Assembly (NCBI GenBank): GCA_902805475.1
Contig: CADCSX010000009.1
Span: forward strand, 1,488,001-1,552,000
DNA length: 64,000 bases
Direction: 5' to 3'
Source: Entonaema liquescens
Lineage: Eukaryota > Ascomycota > Sordariomycetes > Xylariales > Xylariaceae
In this document: positions 34,856-47,451 of the stretch, in pieces
How the letters are laid out: every line of letters begins with the position of its first letter
Position numbering within the stretch: position 1 is the first letter of the stretch
Notes under the pieces: generated by a model
Databases searched by the model: none
Told to the model about the DNA's origin: nothing
Seen by the model: only the letters and a program-made list of their open reading frames with translations
Position numbers and translations under genes: made by a program

Positions 34856-37800
34856 TTATTCCTCGTCATCCGTATCAGCTGGGTGTGGTGTGCCCTTGGG
34901 ACTGTTGAGCCACTCGATATGGCGTAGTCTCCTTCGCACCTCCTGCTCTTTGAGCTCCTTCTTGGTCTTCTTCCTCTTCTTCTTGGACTTGAACTTCAGC
35001 GGAGTGTTGTCTTCAGTGCCACTGTTGACGGCGCTGCTTACTGCACTGCTGGCTGCTGTGCTGTTAACCCCGCTGGTGATACCGCTAGTAAGACCGCTGC
35101 TCGGTTTACTGTCTTCGAAGCGGTCTAGAGCAATTGAAGCGTTGCCCTTTAGGACCATCTTTCCATCATTTATGTGCCACTGTTCGTTAGCCAGGGCACC
35201 GACGAATTCTTCGTTGTGAGAGATCATAACGACACCGCCCTTAAAGTCGCGGATGGCAACCGCAAGACCACCAAGAGAATCACGATCCAAGAAGTTGGTA
35301 GGTTCGTCAAGAACGAGCAAATGAGGGTTGTTCCACATCGCACCGGCGATGACGACCTTAACTTTTTGGCCTCCAGATAAGCTGCCAATCTCGTTGTGGT
35401 TGGCAATCTCAGGGTCAAGACCGAGGTCCTCAAAATGTTTGGAGATGACTGCAGGCTGGAGCTCTCGGTAGCCTAGACCTTCACGCGACGCCTCGTGATC
35501 GTCGAACTCCTGCACAAGCTTATCAAAACCCCATTCTAGGAGCGTTTCCCGAGAGACTTGTGAGTTGAACTTTGGTAGCCATGCTCTCCATTTCCTACAA
35601 CTTGTTAGCGGCCACATTTCAAAGTGAAATTACAATGGTGAACTTACACTTCATATTGGAAGGTCTTCTTGTACTTTTGGCGACCAACAAGAGCTTCAAT
35701 CTGTCGTTCGCCCTTTCCGTCGCCGAGGTCAATTCGCTTATCCATTTGTTCCCGGTCCTGGTCTGAGAGGATACGGGTCTGCTTTAGGAACACCTCTCTG
35801 TCGTCTCCGTTTGCGTATCGCCATTGTAAGTATTGGTTCGGCGTCTTTTCGAGATGCATCTCAACGTGTTCAAGAGCGTGCTGCTTGATGTAGCCGATTC
35901 GCAGGTTGGGGTGCTTCTCGACTTTTCCGCTTGTCGGAATCACTTCACCTGTCAATAACTTGATCAAGGTTGACTTTCCAGCACCATTTGGTCCAATTAC
36001 AGCCACTCGGGAAGAAAGAGTTAGCTGGCAGGAGACATCTGTAAGTGATGGTTTAGGCGCCTTGGGGTACTGGAAAGAAACTCCGGTCATTCGGATAATC
36101 GCTCGGGTCTGAGACTTGACTCCTGTTAAGATACCGGGAGGAGGAAACTTGAACTGGACATTGCTAGCAGAGAGTGTGTAATAAGCCTTGGCTTCGGGGC
36201 GGATCTTGACAAAGTCGGACAGATTTCCTTTGAAATGGCCAAGCTTCTTTCCGGGCTCATAGTGGTATATATCGGTTGTTACGTTGTCCAAGAAGCCAGA
36301 GTCGTGAGATACGATCAAACTAGTAATGTCTGTGTGAGTCTTTAGGTAGTTCTCTAGCCAAGCAATATTGGCAACGTCGAGATGATTGGTAGGTTCGTCA
36401 AGTAAGAGGACATCAGCTTTTTGCAACATTGCCCGAGCAAGAGCAAGCTTCATCTTCCACCCTCCTGACAAAGAGCCAACTTTTTGAGATTGTCTACCCT
36501 CAGGACCTGCCGTAAAGCCGAACTCAGCTAAGACTTCGGAAATGCGCTCTCTACCCTCAGATGCGATTGTCGGGTCCTTAACCATAAATTCCAGAATACT
36601 AATATCGGCATCTTCGCCTTGATTGTGCTCAACGTAACAGGTACGAAGGACATCTTGAGGCGGGAACCCTTCCAGTTTACCATTGGCAATACTCCTCATT
36701 AGTGTAGACTTTCCGGCACCATTGCGACCACAAAGGCCATATCGGTGTCCCTTCAATAATCGAAGATTAGTGTGGGAAAGAAGAAGCATACCGCCGTAGG
36801 CTAGGGAGAAGTCTGCATTGACGATTTCAGTCTCGCCGTCGTCTTCCTTCTCCGGTACGCCGTACTTGCGATGATCCTCGGCAACATAAAATTCATAGAC
36901 GCCAGAAGCGACAGCATCGTTGGCACCTTGTTTATGCATTAAATCTTTGAGATAAGGAGCGATCCTAGCCGGGATTCGATCGACTTGACGATGATTAGCA
37001 TCCTCGGCCACCATCTCGCAGATATAAGGACGAGCTATTTTATAGAAGTCCAGGTCGCCCGACAGCCCTCCGTTCTTCTTGATCTCAGAATCCAGGACCT
37101 TCGCAACGTCGTCTGCAGAAGTCCTCTCTACCACAGCTTTATCGTTACCCATAGCTTTATCCATAACGTCCAAGGCCCTAGTAGCCAGCTCGCGCACCTC
37201 TGGTAGCGGTGCACGGCCAACCACACTCTTGATACCTGGCTGAAGCTTGGGTAAAAAGGTACGGGCCTCGATAGGATCGTGGACTAGTTTAGTCAAGTTT
37301 TCGGTAATAACAACAGTTTGTCGCAAAACCTCTTGAGCGGTGCTGGGGTTGTTAAGGGTTCGCTCAAGGAAGGGAGTGAGCAGAGCGAGAACAGGAGATG
37401 TCACTATAGCAACGAAGGTTGTTTGTGAAAGAGCATGAATGGCTTTCTGGAGGGTCTGTGTCGAAGGATGATGCATAGTGTCGACAAGAAGAGGGATCCT
37501 GGGCGCGACATCGTCGTTAGATAGTAGGGTAGTGAGTGATTGCATCGTAACGACGGCTTGCTTTTCGACATCGGACTTGAGGTCGTGCATGTTGCCCTCG
37601 ACTATGGGAATCAAGCTAGCCAGCTTTGCACCCATAGCCTCTCTGAGGATATCCTTCTCTTGAGCTTGCTCTTTCGTGCAACCAATTTCCATCTTTGCCT
37701 TGTCGGCCATCCTCTGCATCAGCTTTAAGGCGCCAACTATGCCCTGCCACTTTCCGGTCTTCTTCGACAGGTAAGCGACAAGCGCGGGTAACAAACCAAC

Positions 37801-38253
37801 GACCATAGCCTCGGCGCTCAAATGGCCGAAGAGTGCATCAATTCCATATTGCGCAGCATCGCGAACTACTGTGCCCTTATCGGCTAAAGCGTCTAGGGCA
37901 ACTGATACGAGACCGCCATCCTGAATCAAGAATACGACCTCGCTCAGCGGTTGACGAGGCGGGAACTTCTCGAAGAGAGCACCTAGAAGATTCTGAGCAC
38001 CCTCTCGTCGTAGCCCGCTCTTCTTATCAGATGCAGCTTTCTTAACCTCCGCCAATACACCGTAATCATGCAGACCTCGAAAGCCTACGGAGTTTAACAA
38101 GAGTTCGCAAAGTCCATAAGAAGCATCGACCGAAGCAGCGGAAGTTTTGGCGGTAAATATGGTGTTGAGAATTGATGAAACATCCTGTTGCGACGGTGGG
38201 GGAGGGGCGTCGGCTTTGGAAATCATTATCGGCGGCGACACTTGGTGAGGCAT
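34856..38253 (-). CDS. New1/Elf1-type ABCF ATPase (translation factor, eEF3 paralogue)
   Basis: Exons 38253-35648 and 35594-34856 give 1114 aa. The N-terminal half is HEAT-repeat-like. Two ABC cassettes follow: the first with GRNGAGKSTL, SLSGGWKMKLALARAM and LLLDEPTNHLD; the second with GPNGAGKSTL, SLSGGQKVKVVIAGAM and LVLDEPTNFLD. Between the Walker A and signature of the second cassette lies the chromodomain-like insertion of the eEF3 group. The segment FDKLVQEFDDHEASREGLGYREL and the terminal RRLRHIEWLNSPKGTP...DTDDEE point to New1 (S. cerevisiae) / Elf1 (S. pombe) rather than eEF3 itself. New1 helps ribosomes at termination on certain C-terminal codons; Elf1 is linked to mRNA export. No N-terminal prion-like Q/N domain is present. 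MPHQVSPP at 38253 is chosen as start; an open frame extends upstream to 38406 but looks like leader sequence. Confidence 0.92.
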
Positions 38254-41200
38254 CGTGAGCGCTCGTTCTTGAAAAATTGGGCAGCAAAGAAAAAGAGAAA
38301 AAAGGAAAACACCCAACTTGTTGACAAAGATGATGGACGAGCGGCGCCGGTAATTTATAAGGGTCAGCTGAACTGCCCGAAACGCGCTCGATCGTGGGCG
38401 CTGCAAACTTTAACGGTGAACCAGCGTCTTACTTTTTGATGTGTGGAGTTAAAAGAAGACAGGATGGGATTTAAGGAAAAAAAAAAAAAAAAGTTGGCCT
38501 TATCGAGTTGCTACTACCCCTCGAAAACTTTTTTCTCCCTTTATCTACAGGGCTACAGGGATGTGCAGGGTCCATTCACCGAAAATAGAATGGGCTCTCC
38601 ACACAATAGGTACGTACCTTTCGTCCCTTTGGTCCCCTTCAGTGCACGTTTTAATACTGCTACCATTTTCTAGTGGAGCTAATCTAGATCCATCTCCAGG
38701 CTTCACGCCACCAGCGCTTTAGACGAGGTAAAATAAAATATTTTTAAGGTTTGGACTGGATTTTGCCCTTCTAGCGTTAATTCTTATCCAACGATAAGAA
38801 CAGTTCATACCAGAGTAAATATCTAGAGAAAGTTAAAAAGTTGTTCGTACATGTAGGTAGTTATTAGCTGTACACAACTAATAAGATAGTTACCTAAAGC
38901 AACGATATTCAATATTTCAATCTTGGGATAGTTAGACTTATGACCCATCCAATTTCATCAATATTCTATTTCACTCGTCTTCTTTCCCCTTCCTTCATTG
39001 ACAGTCGCAGTTCATTAAAAAATAAGTACTTATATGAATTCAGTTTACTATTCACCTTGTGTTGTAAGGCTTTGCCTTATCATTATGATTATCCCTCAAA
39101 CGACCATCCTATTAAATATTAAATACAATATAATGAAGTAGCCATAACGACCATGGATAAGCATATCGCTAAGTAAGTCAAGTAGCAACAAGTTTTCATG
39201 CCATCCACTAGTCTATTGAAGTGAAGCAACTACATAACATACTGAAAGTATATATCATTCTAACTACCTATCACTGGGAAACTATACGCACCCAGGTAGC
39301 TACAGACGCTCACAACTATACATTAGATAGTGAGTGTGACCATTCTTCCTGGTACTGTATAGAGTGATGTACATCATTACCTAGAAGTACTGCGTAGAGA
39401 AAAGACCAGGAAGTCCGACTCCTCAACTTGACTGTAGCTATAATACCAAGGTCTTCTATTGCAAGTGTGTTATAAAACGAAAGGTAAGGTATTGGCAAGA
39501 CATACTAGCTGTAATTTTGAGGAGTGATGATAGACTATTCATATAAGCTACTACGAATCTATCTATATTTAGGATATTATCAAGCCCCCAGCGACAGCTT
39601 CGGAAGGCCCGTAGTGAATCGACAATATATTTGAGTAGGCACATACCTACCTAGGTATCACAGTAGTGTTCCAATTAACGCTGTAGATGAGTTTCGGCTT
39701 GAGTTCATGAAAGCCGTGGGGCTACCTTCAACTACCTGTACGACTTCACCGTCTTAAAGAGCACGGAAGCACGACATGTTGACTTACGATCCCAACATAT
39801 TTGAGGCGTTGAGCCACTGAAGTGAATCCCATAGCAGAAAAGCCGCTATTCAAAAATTAGGTATTACTTGTAACTCATTGGGTATACAAAGCCTAAGATT
39901 GAATAAGACTCGAAGAGGTCCACCGAGGATACCCTCAAGAGCAAATTTACGGAGAACGACTTCTTAAAAGAGTAAGCACATACGACTCTGTGATGTCTTC
40001 GGCTCTTAGGTTGCACCCTATGAGAAATGAGAATCCATTCGAAAGAGGCGCAGTCTTGTTACTGAGTATCTCATGATTTACAGCTGTGATCTTTCGAAAG
40101 GAGTAAGGCGGTTCGCAACAAGTATGGATATCACATATGGCGGCGTGATGCGTTAGTCGCGATCTGACGTCCAACGTCGATAGGATATTGGTTCCCTTAT
40201 GTATGTAGCGCACGGACAATATTGAGCACATGGCCTTCGAGACGCGACGAAAGAAGATACGTCACCGATACGAGTGTGACAATTTCGGGGACAAGGCCCA
40301 ATAGCTCTTTTCCATCGAGGCAGTGAGCTTCTAAAGTACCTAGCTAGTCAATATTTGTAGTAGCAATGCAGCGGGATACCTATTAGGAAGATTAGGTGGT
40401 GAATAAAGTCGCTCACGTGGAGGCGTAATATCAAAATGCTCGAGGCGCGGGCCGGAATGTGACATTGACGCCAATATCCATAGTTGTAGCTCGAAGATCC
40501 GGTAGCATCGAAGCACTTGTTAGGAATAGAAAGGGAAATTTCCAAGTTTTGGCGCTTTACATCGGCTGTCTAGATTGGATTAGTCGGTCCGTCCTCACCG
40601 TAAACATCAGCAAAGAGGCGCGAATGATTTATCGTGATTTGTCGCTCACACCTTAAGAGCCAGATTATGTAGGTAGGACGTTACTAATAGAAGTTAAGGC
40701 AGCTGACCCAAATTGTCGTGAGATAAGCTAGAAGAAGCGAGGGCGTAATAGAAGGTGATTGCTCTATGAGGAAATCTGGGTTGCAGTAAAAGGAAATATC
40801 ACGGGAGTTGTAGGTCCACGCCAAGGTCGCCAAGACAATGATAATTTCCCATTTGGGACAATGAGACAACCCTGAGCTGGGGCCGGGGATGATGCACATT
40901 TCGGCCGGTAACAAGGTCGTTGACGTTAGACCCACGGGATGTCGGTAATGTGTATGTATTGTCAAGGAAGCGAAGGAAGATCATGCTGTTACCTGGAATT
41001 CGGAACTTGTCATCAGACGAACTTGCATACGGAGCTTTGCCACCACAGACCCTGAGCTGTGTAGCTTCGCAGAAGATCATTGGCGATGCGGGTCCCCCCT
41101 AATACGTCGTGAGGTACGAGTATTAGCATTGATCTTTATTATTATGCACTATGCAGTAACATAGTCGTCCTACCTATATGAGCGTATCTACTATGTTATA

Positions 41201-41944
41201 TATACTATATAGGTAAGTATGCAGTAACTTATTCTTCTTGAAGCTGTTAGTTACTGTCATAGGTTCGAAACATATGGTACACTAGGAGCTTTTATGACCC
41301 TATCAGCCCCCCCTAAACTTGATGAGGGATGGCCGCGGAGCAGAAACCCCCAAAGATGACAACCGGGTTGATTCAAGCACTTCGCTGAACTCCACCCCAG
41401 GCTTGATACAAGGATGTCAGCGCGGGATTTGCCGGGGGTTGTAACTTAGATGGGTAAACTGGGGAAGACGGAAAATTAAACTAGCTTCAGGGGTTCGTGG
41501 TCCATCAGTCCATCCTGGCACTTGATATTCAAAGGAGCTTACTGTTTGTAGTCCCGGTTGTAACTTTGGTTGATAGCTATTGACAGAAGTGACAGGGTAG
41601 CTACGTAGAGTCGATGCGCTCACATATATCTGTTGGAAGCAGATGATAATGGCTTCTAAGAACCTAAAAACCCCAAGGCTCGCACAATGTGCTTCAGCCA
41701 AATCACTCCTTCGTTGTGTTTACCCTTCACGAGACATATCAAACCCAGCAGGGTATTGTATCGAAGCCCACCATCACCCATATAAGGCAGCCTAACTACC
41801 TAGGTACCTAGGTATACATCATTAACACGAAGAAGACACTTATGAATCCAATAGTAACATCGATACTGCTCGGCTCGAAAATAAACACTAAGAACTATCC
41901 TAACGTATAAATCTTGTTAAGTCTACTACACGTTACCACACGCA
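38254..41944. other. 3.7-kb gene-free region
   Basis: No supported gene is visible. The left edge is the promoter of the New1-like gene. An A run lies at about 38468-38483, strongly AT-rich sequence at about 38730-39130, and TACCTAGGTA palindromes at 39648-39657 and, overlapping, at 41797-41806 and 41805-41814. The latter pair sits about 130 bp upstream of the next gene's ATG. The short frames show no family resemblance. Confidence 0.5.
41797..41814. repeat. Tandem TACCTAGGTA palindromes upstream of the regulator-like gene
   Basis: Two copies of the 10-bp palindrome overlap by two bases, 131 bp before the ATG at 41945. The same motif occurs at 5526, 5760 and 39648. Confidence 0.7.
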
Positions 41945-44078
41945 ATGGCATCAGGCCCCATGGAGAATACGGGGTTTCAGTTCATCACCTCTATCAACAC
42001 CGTAGAGCGCGACGAGGAGACTCGCCGAAAAGTGCGCTCGCATGCCAGGCGACAGAAGCTCCCTCACGGATCCAGTCAGCCATCTCAGCAGAAGAAATCA
42101 GGGTCCGCAAAAGATCATACCTCGAAGTTCAGGCTGAAGCCCGGGGGTTCATCTACCAAGCAGGATGATGTCCCAAGGCACGAGAGGAAACTTAAGAAGA
42201 CCAACTGGCTCGCCGTTAGTGTCGCAAGAGAACTTCCAAACTTCACACTGTTACACATAGAGAAGACGCCTTTGACGGAGAGCCTGATGAAGTATTGCAT
42301 GGCTGTGTGCTTGTCGCCACAAGAAACAGCTGTAGAAAAATGGTTTGACCGTGCTGGAGTACCGACATACTTGAACACATGTAAGTTGAATCTATGACTC
42401 CGTCCAAAGCAAATAATATTGTTAACCAGCTATAGATTATTCTGGATTCCTCGCAAATGCCTTCGCCATGAACCCGGAAGGAACATGGGTGCAAGCGGTT
42501 AGTCCTCTCCTCTTTTATCCCTCTTATACACTCATCAAAACGGTACCGGAGTCTTTCAACTACTCAAGTCTACCTATGTAACCTAAGACTAATATGTAAT
42601 AGCTTCAACTTGATAAAGCTGCCACGCATGCCTTCATTGCCATGATTGCGGCTATGCACAATTCACTTGCGAGATGGGCTGACACCAGTACTATTGACTT
42701 CCATCGGTTCCAAGCAGTCAAGTCCATTAACGAGAGACTGAATCTGGAGGGCAAGGACGACAGTAAGCCCATATCGGATGGTCTTGTAGTTGCCGTCGCT
42801 CTTCTAGTCAACATCGAGGTGAGTTCCCAGCAGAAAGGTAACTTAAGGCAGTTATTTTTTCATATAATTGACTCTACGTAGACATTCATTGGCTCGCTCA
42901 GTGCCGCCGCAGCTCATATGAGCGGCCTGAAGAGAATGGTGGACCTCAGAGGCGGTATCGTTGATGGCTTCAAACACAGTAGCATACTTCAACGGTCTAT
43001 ATCATGGTAAGCAGAGTTCCTGCTACTGCATGATTTTTACTCTGTATTACATACTAATTAATGCAGGGCCGATTATTCCTATGCGACAGCCGCGCACAAG
43101 CCGGTCGCCTTTCCCTTTATTCCACAGCTAGCATCCTCTTTGGCTCTTCATGATCGATTCACAAGCCGCTCTATGTTAGCAAACATGGAACCGCTTGGGT
43201 TCAAGGATCTTACCATACAGAATCGTGAAGCAGTCGAACTCTTTGAACTACTATTTTCCATCACGGAATGCATCAACAACTTCGACTATGCAAGTCTCGA
43301 GAGTACATTTGGGCAGAGAATTCAAGTCAGCGACTCAATCTACATGATCGAATGGCGGCTCTGCCAGCTAGAGCATGTTTCTCGGGCTCGTCAGTCTTGG
43401 AAGAGATCCGGCTCTGTTCCAGTGCTGCCGTCGGTCGAAGTAGACAACACACAGCCACGGTTTCCATCGCCGACAGATTTGTCCGACGTTCTGGTTTACG
43501 CTGCACATCTCTTCCTGCACCTTGCCATCCGTGGCCAGCCCCCTTCCGCCCAAAGACATCACGCACTAGCAGAAGCACTCGTGTCGTCTCTCTACGACCC
43601 TATCTTAGCCTTGGACCTTCTATCCGAGCCGAAGGCATACGAAAGTAACGAGTCGCAGCTAGCTAGGAGTAGTGCAGAGCAAAGCCCTACGACCGCTATA
43701 CCCACCTATATCCCGAATTCAGAGATATCGCACATCGGCACGACAAGGCTCTTCCGAGACGAGCTTCATGCCAACATTCTTCTCTGGGCCCTATTCATTG
43801 GATCATGCGTCCGCATTCCAGTTGTGATAAACGAGTATTCTGTTCTAGGCGGCGACCAGCACAACTTTTTCATCACTGCGTTGAAGAACTATTGCCGGAT
43901 GAGAAACATCCTAGAGAAGGAGGTGCTCCTGACAAAATTGAAGGATGTCATGTGGCTCTACAGCTGGTGCGAACACCAACTCGGACTCGTCTGGGGAGAG
44001 ATTGCCGATAGTCTCAGGCCATACGTGGCGGAGAGAAACCAAGTGAATGACCCCATGGGTCGTGATCAACAGGAGTAA
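41945..44078 (+). CDS. Fungal transcription-factor-domain-like protein without a zinc cluster
   Basis: Five exons, 41945-42380, 42436-42497, 42603-42818, 42882-43006 and 43067-44078, give 616 aa, all in phase. The start GFQFITSINTVERDEETRRKVRSHARRQKL resembles a large fungal group, often loosely named 'tachykinin family' or fungal-specific transcription factor domain proteins (DUF3468-like). Members begin with a short FVN/FIT motif followed by a basic RSHxxR helix. The middle is helical with the LTESLMKYCMAV...YSGFLANAF region and the HMSGLKRMVDLRGGI motif typical of this domain. No Cys6 DNA-binding cluster is present. Nuclear or regulatory function is inferred from the family; no pathway is known. 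Two TACCTAGGTA palindromes sit just upstream. Confidence 0.82.
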
Positions 44079-45925
44079 CGGCAGTGAGTTCTTCATTATC
44101 TGGAATCATAGTAATGTCTAATACGTAATCGCAACTGGCTCATAAGATGTCGACGCTGGCGGTACAATCTTCAGTCACATACTAATATTGAATAAACTCA
44201 CCTTAATCCAGCCTATTATACTATCCAAGGCATCTAATCTTATGTATTTAAACTAGAATATTAGGTAGAAACCACAATGGAATCCAACCTACCTACCTAC
44301 CACCTAGCCCCATTGTATTGCCTGCAGATAAAAGCTTACTCGCCAATGTCGTCGAGATTTTGCACTTTACTTTCACAATTCCATTCTTAGGTGCTCAGAT
44401 ACCTACCTAAGTAGTCTGCAAGGATGTCAAGAAACGTATCAAGGCCGGTTCGGCCGCCCCATCCCGTACCGCCCAGCCCTGGGCCCCTAGGGCAAGATCC
44501 TGATCGATTCAGAAGATCAGCCGCTCCATCCCCGGAGCCATGCCCACATCGACCAGGTCCTCTGCCCGGCCAAATGCAAATATCAGCCCCACATAATGCC
44601 CACAGCGGCGTAAATAAGACAGGCGACACAGGGCAGAAAAGATGAGGGATATATATACATCCTTGATATTTAGTGCTGGCGAAGGTCTAGATGGCACCAT
44701 AGGGGGGTAGGGATCGCAAAGCCTTATAGATTATGGGAAGTGGAATGATAGAGCACTTCGTCTCGAAGACTTGTAGACGCGGCACCGACAAGGAGTATCA
44801 TGAGTAGTATAATACAAGTACTTATTTGTATTTTGGGTGTTATAGGACGCCCTCTGGGCATGAGGCCCAAGTTTACCTGAGTAGTGTACCCAAGCTTGCT
44901 ATATCCAGGAGGGACTCGGGGTATCTTGGTTAGCGGCCAATGCCCAATAGGTGCAATAGGGGTAGATAAATGCATACTGGTCACATTAACAAAAGCTACT
45001 ATACCTAACCCACACCGTTGCCAACAAACACTTGTTCGGAACAGGGTCGTCAAAATCTTAGTAAGCGATGTCATTGAGGATGTCTCCGGACTAACATAGA
45101 CAGTTCATCTACGGATGAGCACACATGAGTCTTGAGGAATATAATAGTAACAGGCCATCCGGATCCTATTCTTGGTGCCTCACCGCTATTTCTTTTGTCA
45201 ATGAGCTCTCTTCCCACATCGCTTCTAGTACGAAAGCCTACTACCGGCCATGAATTCCCCCGCCTTCGGTGCACGGCGGCGAACTTTGTGGAGAACCGAT
45301 ACTCGACCGATACTCGACCGAAAAAGAAAAACGGGGTTGGGTAACCCCTTGAAATATTTTATACTTGTTGTGCTGCTAGCTTAATATGTTGCCCTACGAT
45401 CTCGATCTGTTTTCGTCTTAGAGGTTGGCGCTCGGGATAATAATTATCTTCCTGCGGCCTGACTTTCATCCGAGATGTAATGATCCTACGGCTTATTTGC
45501 TGCATCCATATCCGGAACTGTGTAATACTCCGAGTCTTGGTGATATAGCGGACTCCAAATCACTTTATTGTTGGAAATGTTTTCTAGGACCGAATTTGAT
45601 GAGTTCTTTGTTGGGACATCTGCTGGCGGGTAATACCAACATAACATGGCAAACCCACGACAATTGCCGCTGGAAACGTCGGGCTTAACTGAGACTTCAG
45701 ATTGGGACACGGCGTTGGTCATCACTGATGACTGGATGAAGAAAATCATTCCGGAGAGGCGGCACAGTGGATGGGAAGCAGTAGAAAGACAATGGATCGG
45801 GAAAAAGGAGTCGTTACAACCATCAGATCCAGAGCCGCCGAGGTATTTTCACCTAAATGAATATTTTTTACTGTTGTATCTAACAGCGTTGCAGAAGAGA
45901 ACTTACAAGGAAAGAGTATGAGTCT
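44079..45925. other. Gene-free region
   Basis: No gene is supported. A GC-rich patch lies at about 44440-44600, with CTACC repeats at about 44287-44310 and a directly repeated CGATACTCGAC at 45298-45320. A 91-codon frame at 45646-45921 ends just before the DUF3237-like gene but has no recognisable family. Confidence 0.45.
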
Positions 45926-46601
45926 ATGGAACGGTTTCCCTATCCCCAGACAGCACTTCCAGCTCCGCAGCTGAAATTTGACTTCCGGATGAGAGTTATT
46001 CTGAGTTCTCAATCCGCTTCCGTCGCTGTTCACGACGGCTTTAAGAAGTGGTCTACATTTTCCGACGGTAGCTGGTCGGGCCGCTTTGGGTACGGTCTCG
46101 TTGTCGTAAGTTGCCTTAGTTGTTTATGAAACACGTTAATATGAGATGTTAACGTGGGATAGAATGGAGGACAAGAGAGCCAAGACATGATCCACGGAAA
46201 GACAGCGGCCACTTCTGTAGAAGGCACTCATCGGTTACAGACCGGCGATGAAGTACCAGCATAGTGAGTACGCCGAGATAGGCGGAGATGTTGAGATTAA
46301 CAGGCGTGACAGCATCGAATGTAAAACAAAAGGAAATATGACGGGGCCGCCGGAGTTAGTGAAAGCGCTTCAAGACCCGGAGGCATCAAAGTCGGTAAAC
46401 CCGAGATCGTGCCTATTTAGGGTATGCGTCACCATGAAGACCGCGGATGAGCGATATGCAGAAAAAGTAAACGCTGGTATGTGGATCGGAAGTTGCCTAT
46501 GGAAAGGTTTAGAAATCATATATGAGTACGTCTACCAGCTTCGCTGTCGCTAGACTTTCAAGCTAATGTTGCCAACTCATAGCGCGTACCGAGTGAGTTA
46601 G
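45926..46601 (+). CDS. DUF3237-family protein, four short exons
   Basis: Exons 45926-46105, 46163-46263, 46313-46525 and 46583-46601 give 170 aa. The assembled protein matches the layout of DUF3237: LPAPQLKFDFRMRVIL, then GSWSGRFGYGLVVNGGQESQ, a THRLQTGDEVPAYIECKTKG stretch, TGPPELVKALQDP, and the closing TADERYAEKVNAGMWIGS...GLEIIYDAYRV. The family forms small beta-barrel domains of unknown function in bacteria and fungi; no enzymatic role can be assigned. Splice signals are GTAAGT/ATAG, GTGAGT/ACAG and GTACGT/ATAG. The last exon is only 19 nt, and the protein can be seen only after joining the exons. The start ATG at 45926 gives MERFPYPQTALPAPQL, as usual for fungal members. Confidence 0.82.
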
Positions 46602-47451
46602 CGAATAATCGATTTGGTGGCGTAGGCCCTGATGTTTAGCAATATTAGCTTTAAGTATGTTGTTCTGCTGAAGTCTCAAACCGGCTAAGCTTACTCAAGA
46701 TCCGGATTTCATGTTAAAATTGCATTGAAGTCCGACCAACTTTGCTTTTGGCATTCGCTAAGCTCCAGAGTTTTTTTCTCATGCAATGCGATCGAGATTC
46801 AAGTCTCATGCAAGATGAGATAAATATTTGGCCTTGCCAAGGCTCTATCGGGGTATTTTGATCCCACCTGGTTGGAACCAATTATGGATGTAGGCTAGAC
46901 TTGGTAGGGCGTCGGTCGATATTAAATGTACATAAACGGGATCAGGATTCGGGACTTGATATAGTGGTATAGTGGGACACCATGATGGCATTTAAGCGAT
47001 AACAAACGATATCAAAAATTACCCCGGATAGTCCCTTCAGTTCCTAGCTTGGCTAAAGTTGGTCCCTGCATTTCCTAGAATTCCAGGGTCCTGTAGCAAC
47101 CCACTTTCGTCACAGCTTTTACGTGATTGGCCAACATTTTTAATATGTTGTTTGATTGGCTTCCCATCTCAACTCCGTACGTCATACTAGCGATCTACTA
47201 TCTTGTACATCATCGTCGACGGTAGTAGAAACAGGTTTGCGTCACGTTCATCGAGATGGGACACATATATTAATTACTGAAGTGTTCAAATAGAGGCAGA
47301 TCCCGCTGTAAATTTTCATTAGTTTTTTTTTTATTCATTCTCAGACTTTATTTATCAGATACATCGTACTGTGTAACACCCAGCTTCTACCACTATAATT
47401 CCATACTCTTAACCAACTTATAAACTTATAACTTACTACAAACTCATCAAA
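46602..47451. other. Intergenic region
   Basis: No gene is recognised. The right end is the probable promoter and leader of the coiled-coil gene, with pyrimidine-rich and A/T-rich stretches before 47452. Confidence 0.45.

Noticed and set aside
38254..38406. 51-codon N-terminal extension of the New1-like protein
   Set aside because: Open by chance; the hydrophobic, Arg-rich translation is not expected in a soluble ribosome factor.
44387..44645. Proline- and glycine-rich frames on both strands
   Set aside because: They mirror one GC-rich patch; composition explains the open frames.
45646..45921. 91-codon frame directly upstream of the DUF3237-like gene, tempting as its first exon
   Set aside because: Its GTATGA could serve as a donor and would join in frame, but the family start MERFPYPQTALPAPQL lies inside that would-be intron and fits better.
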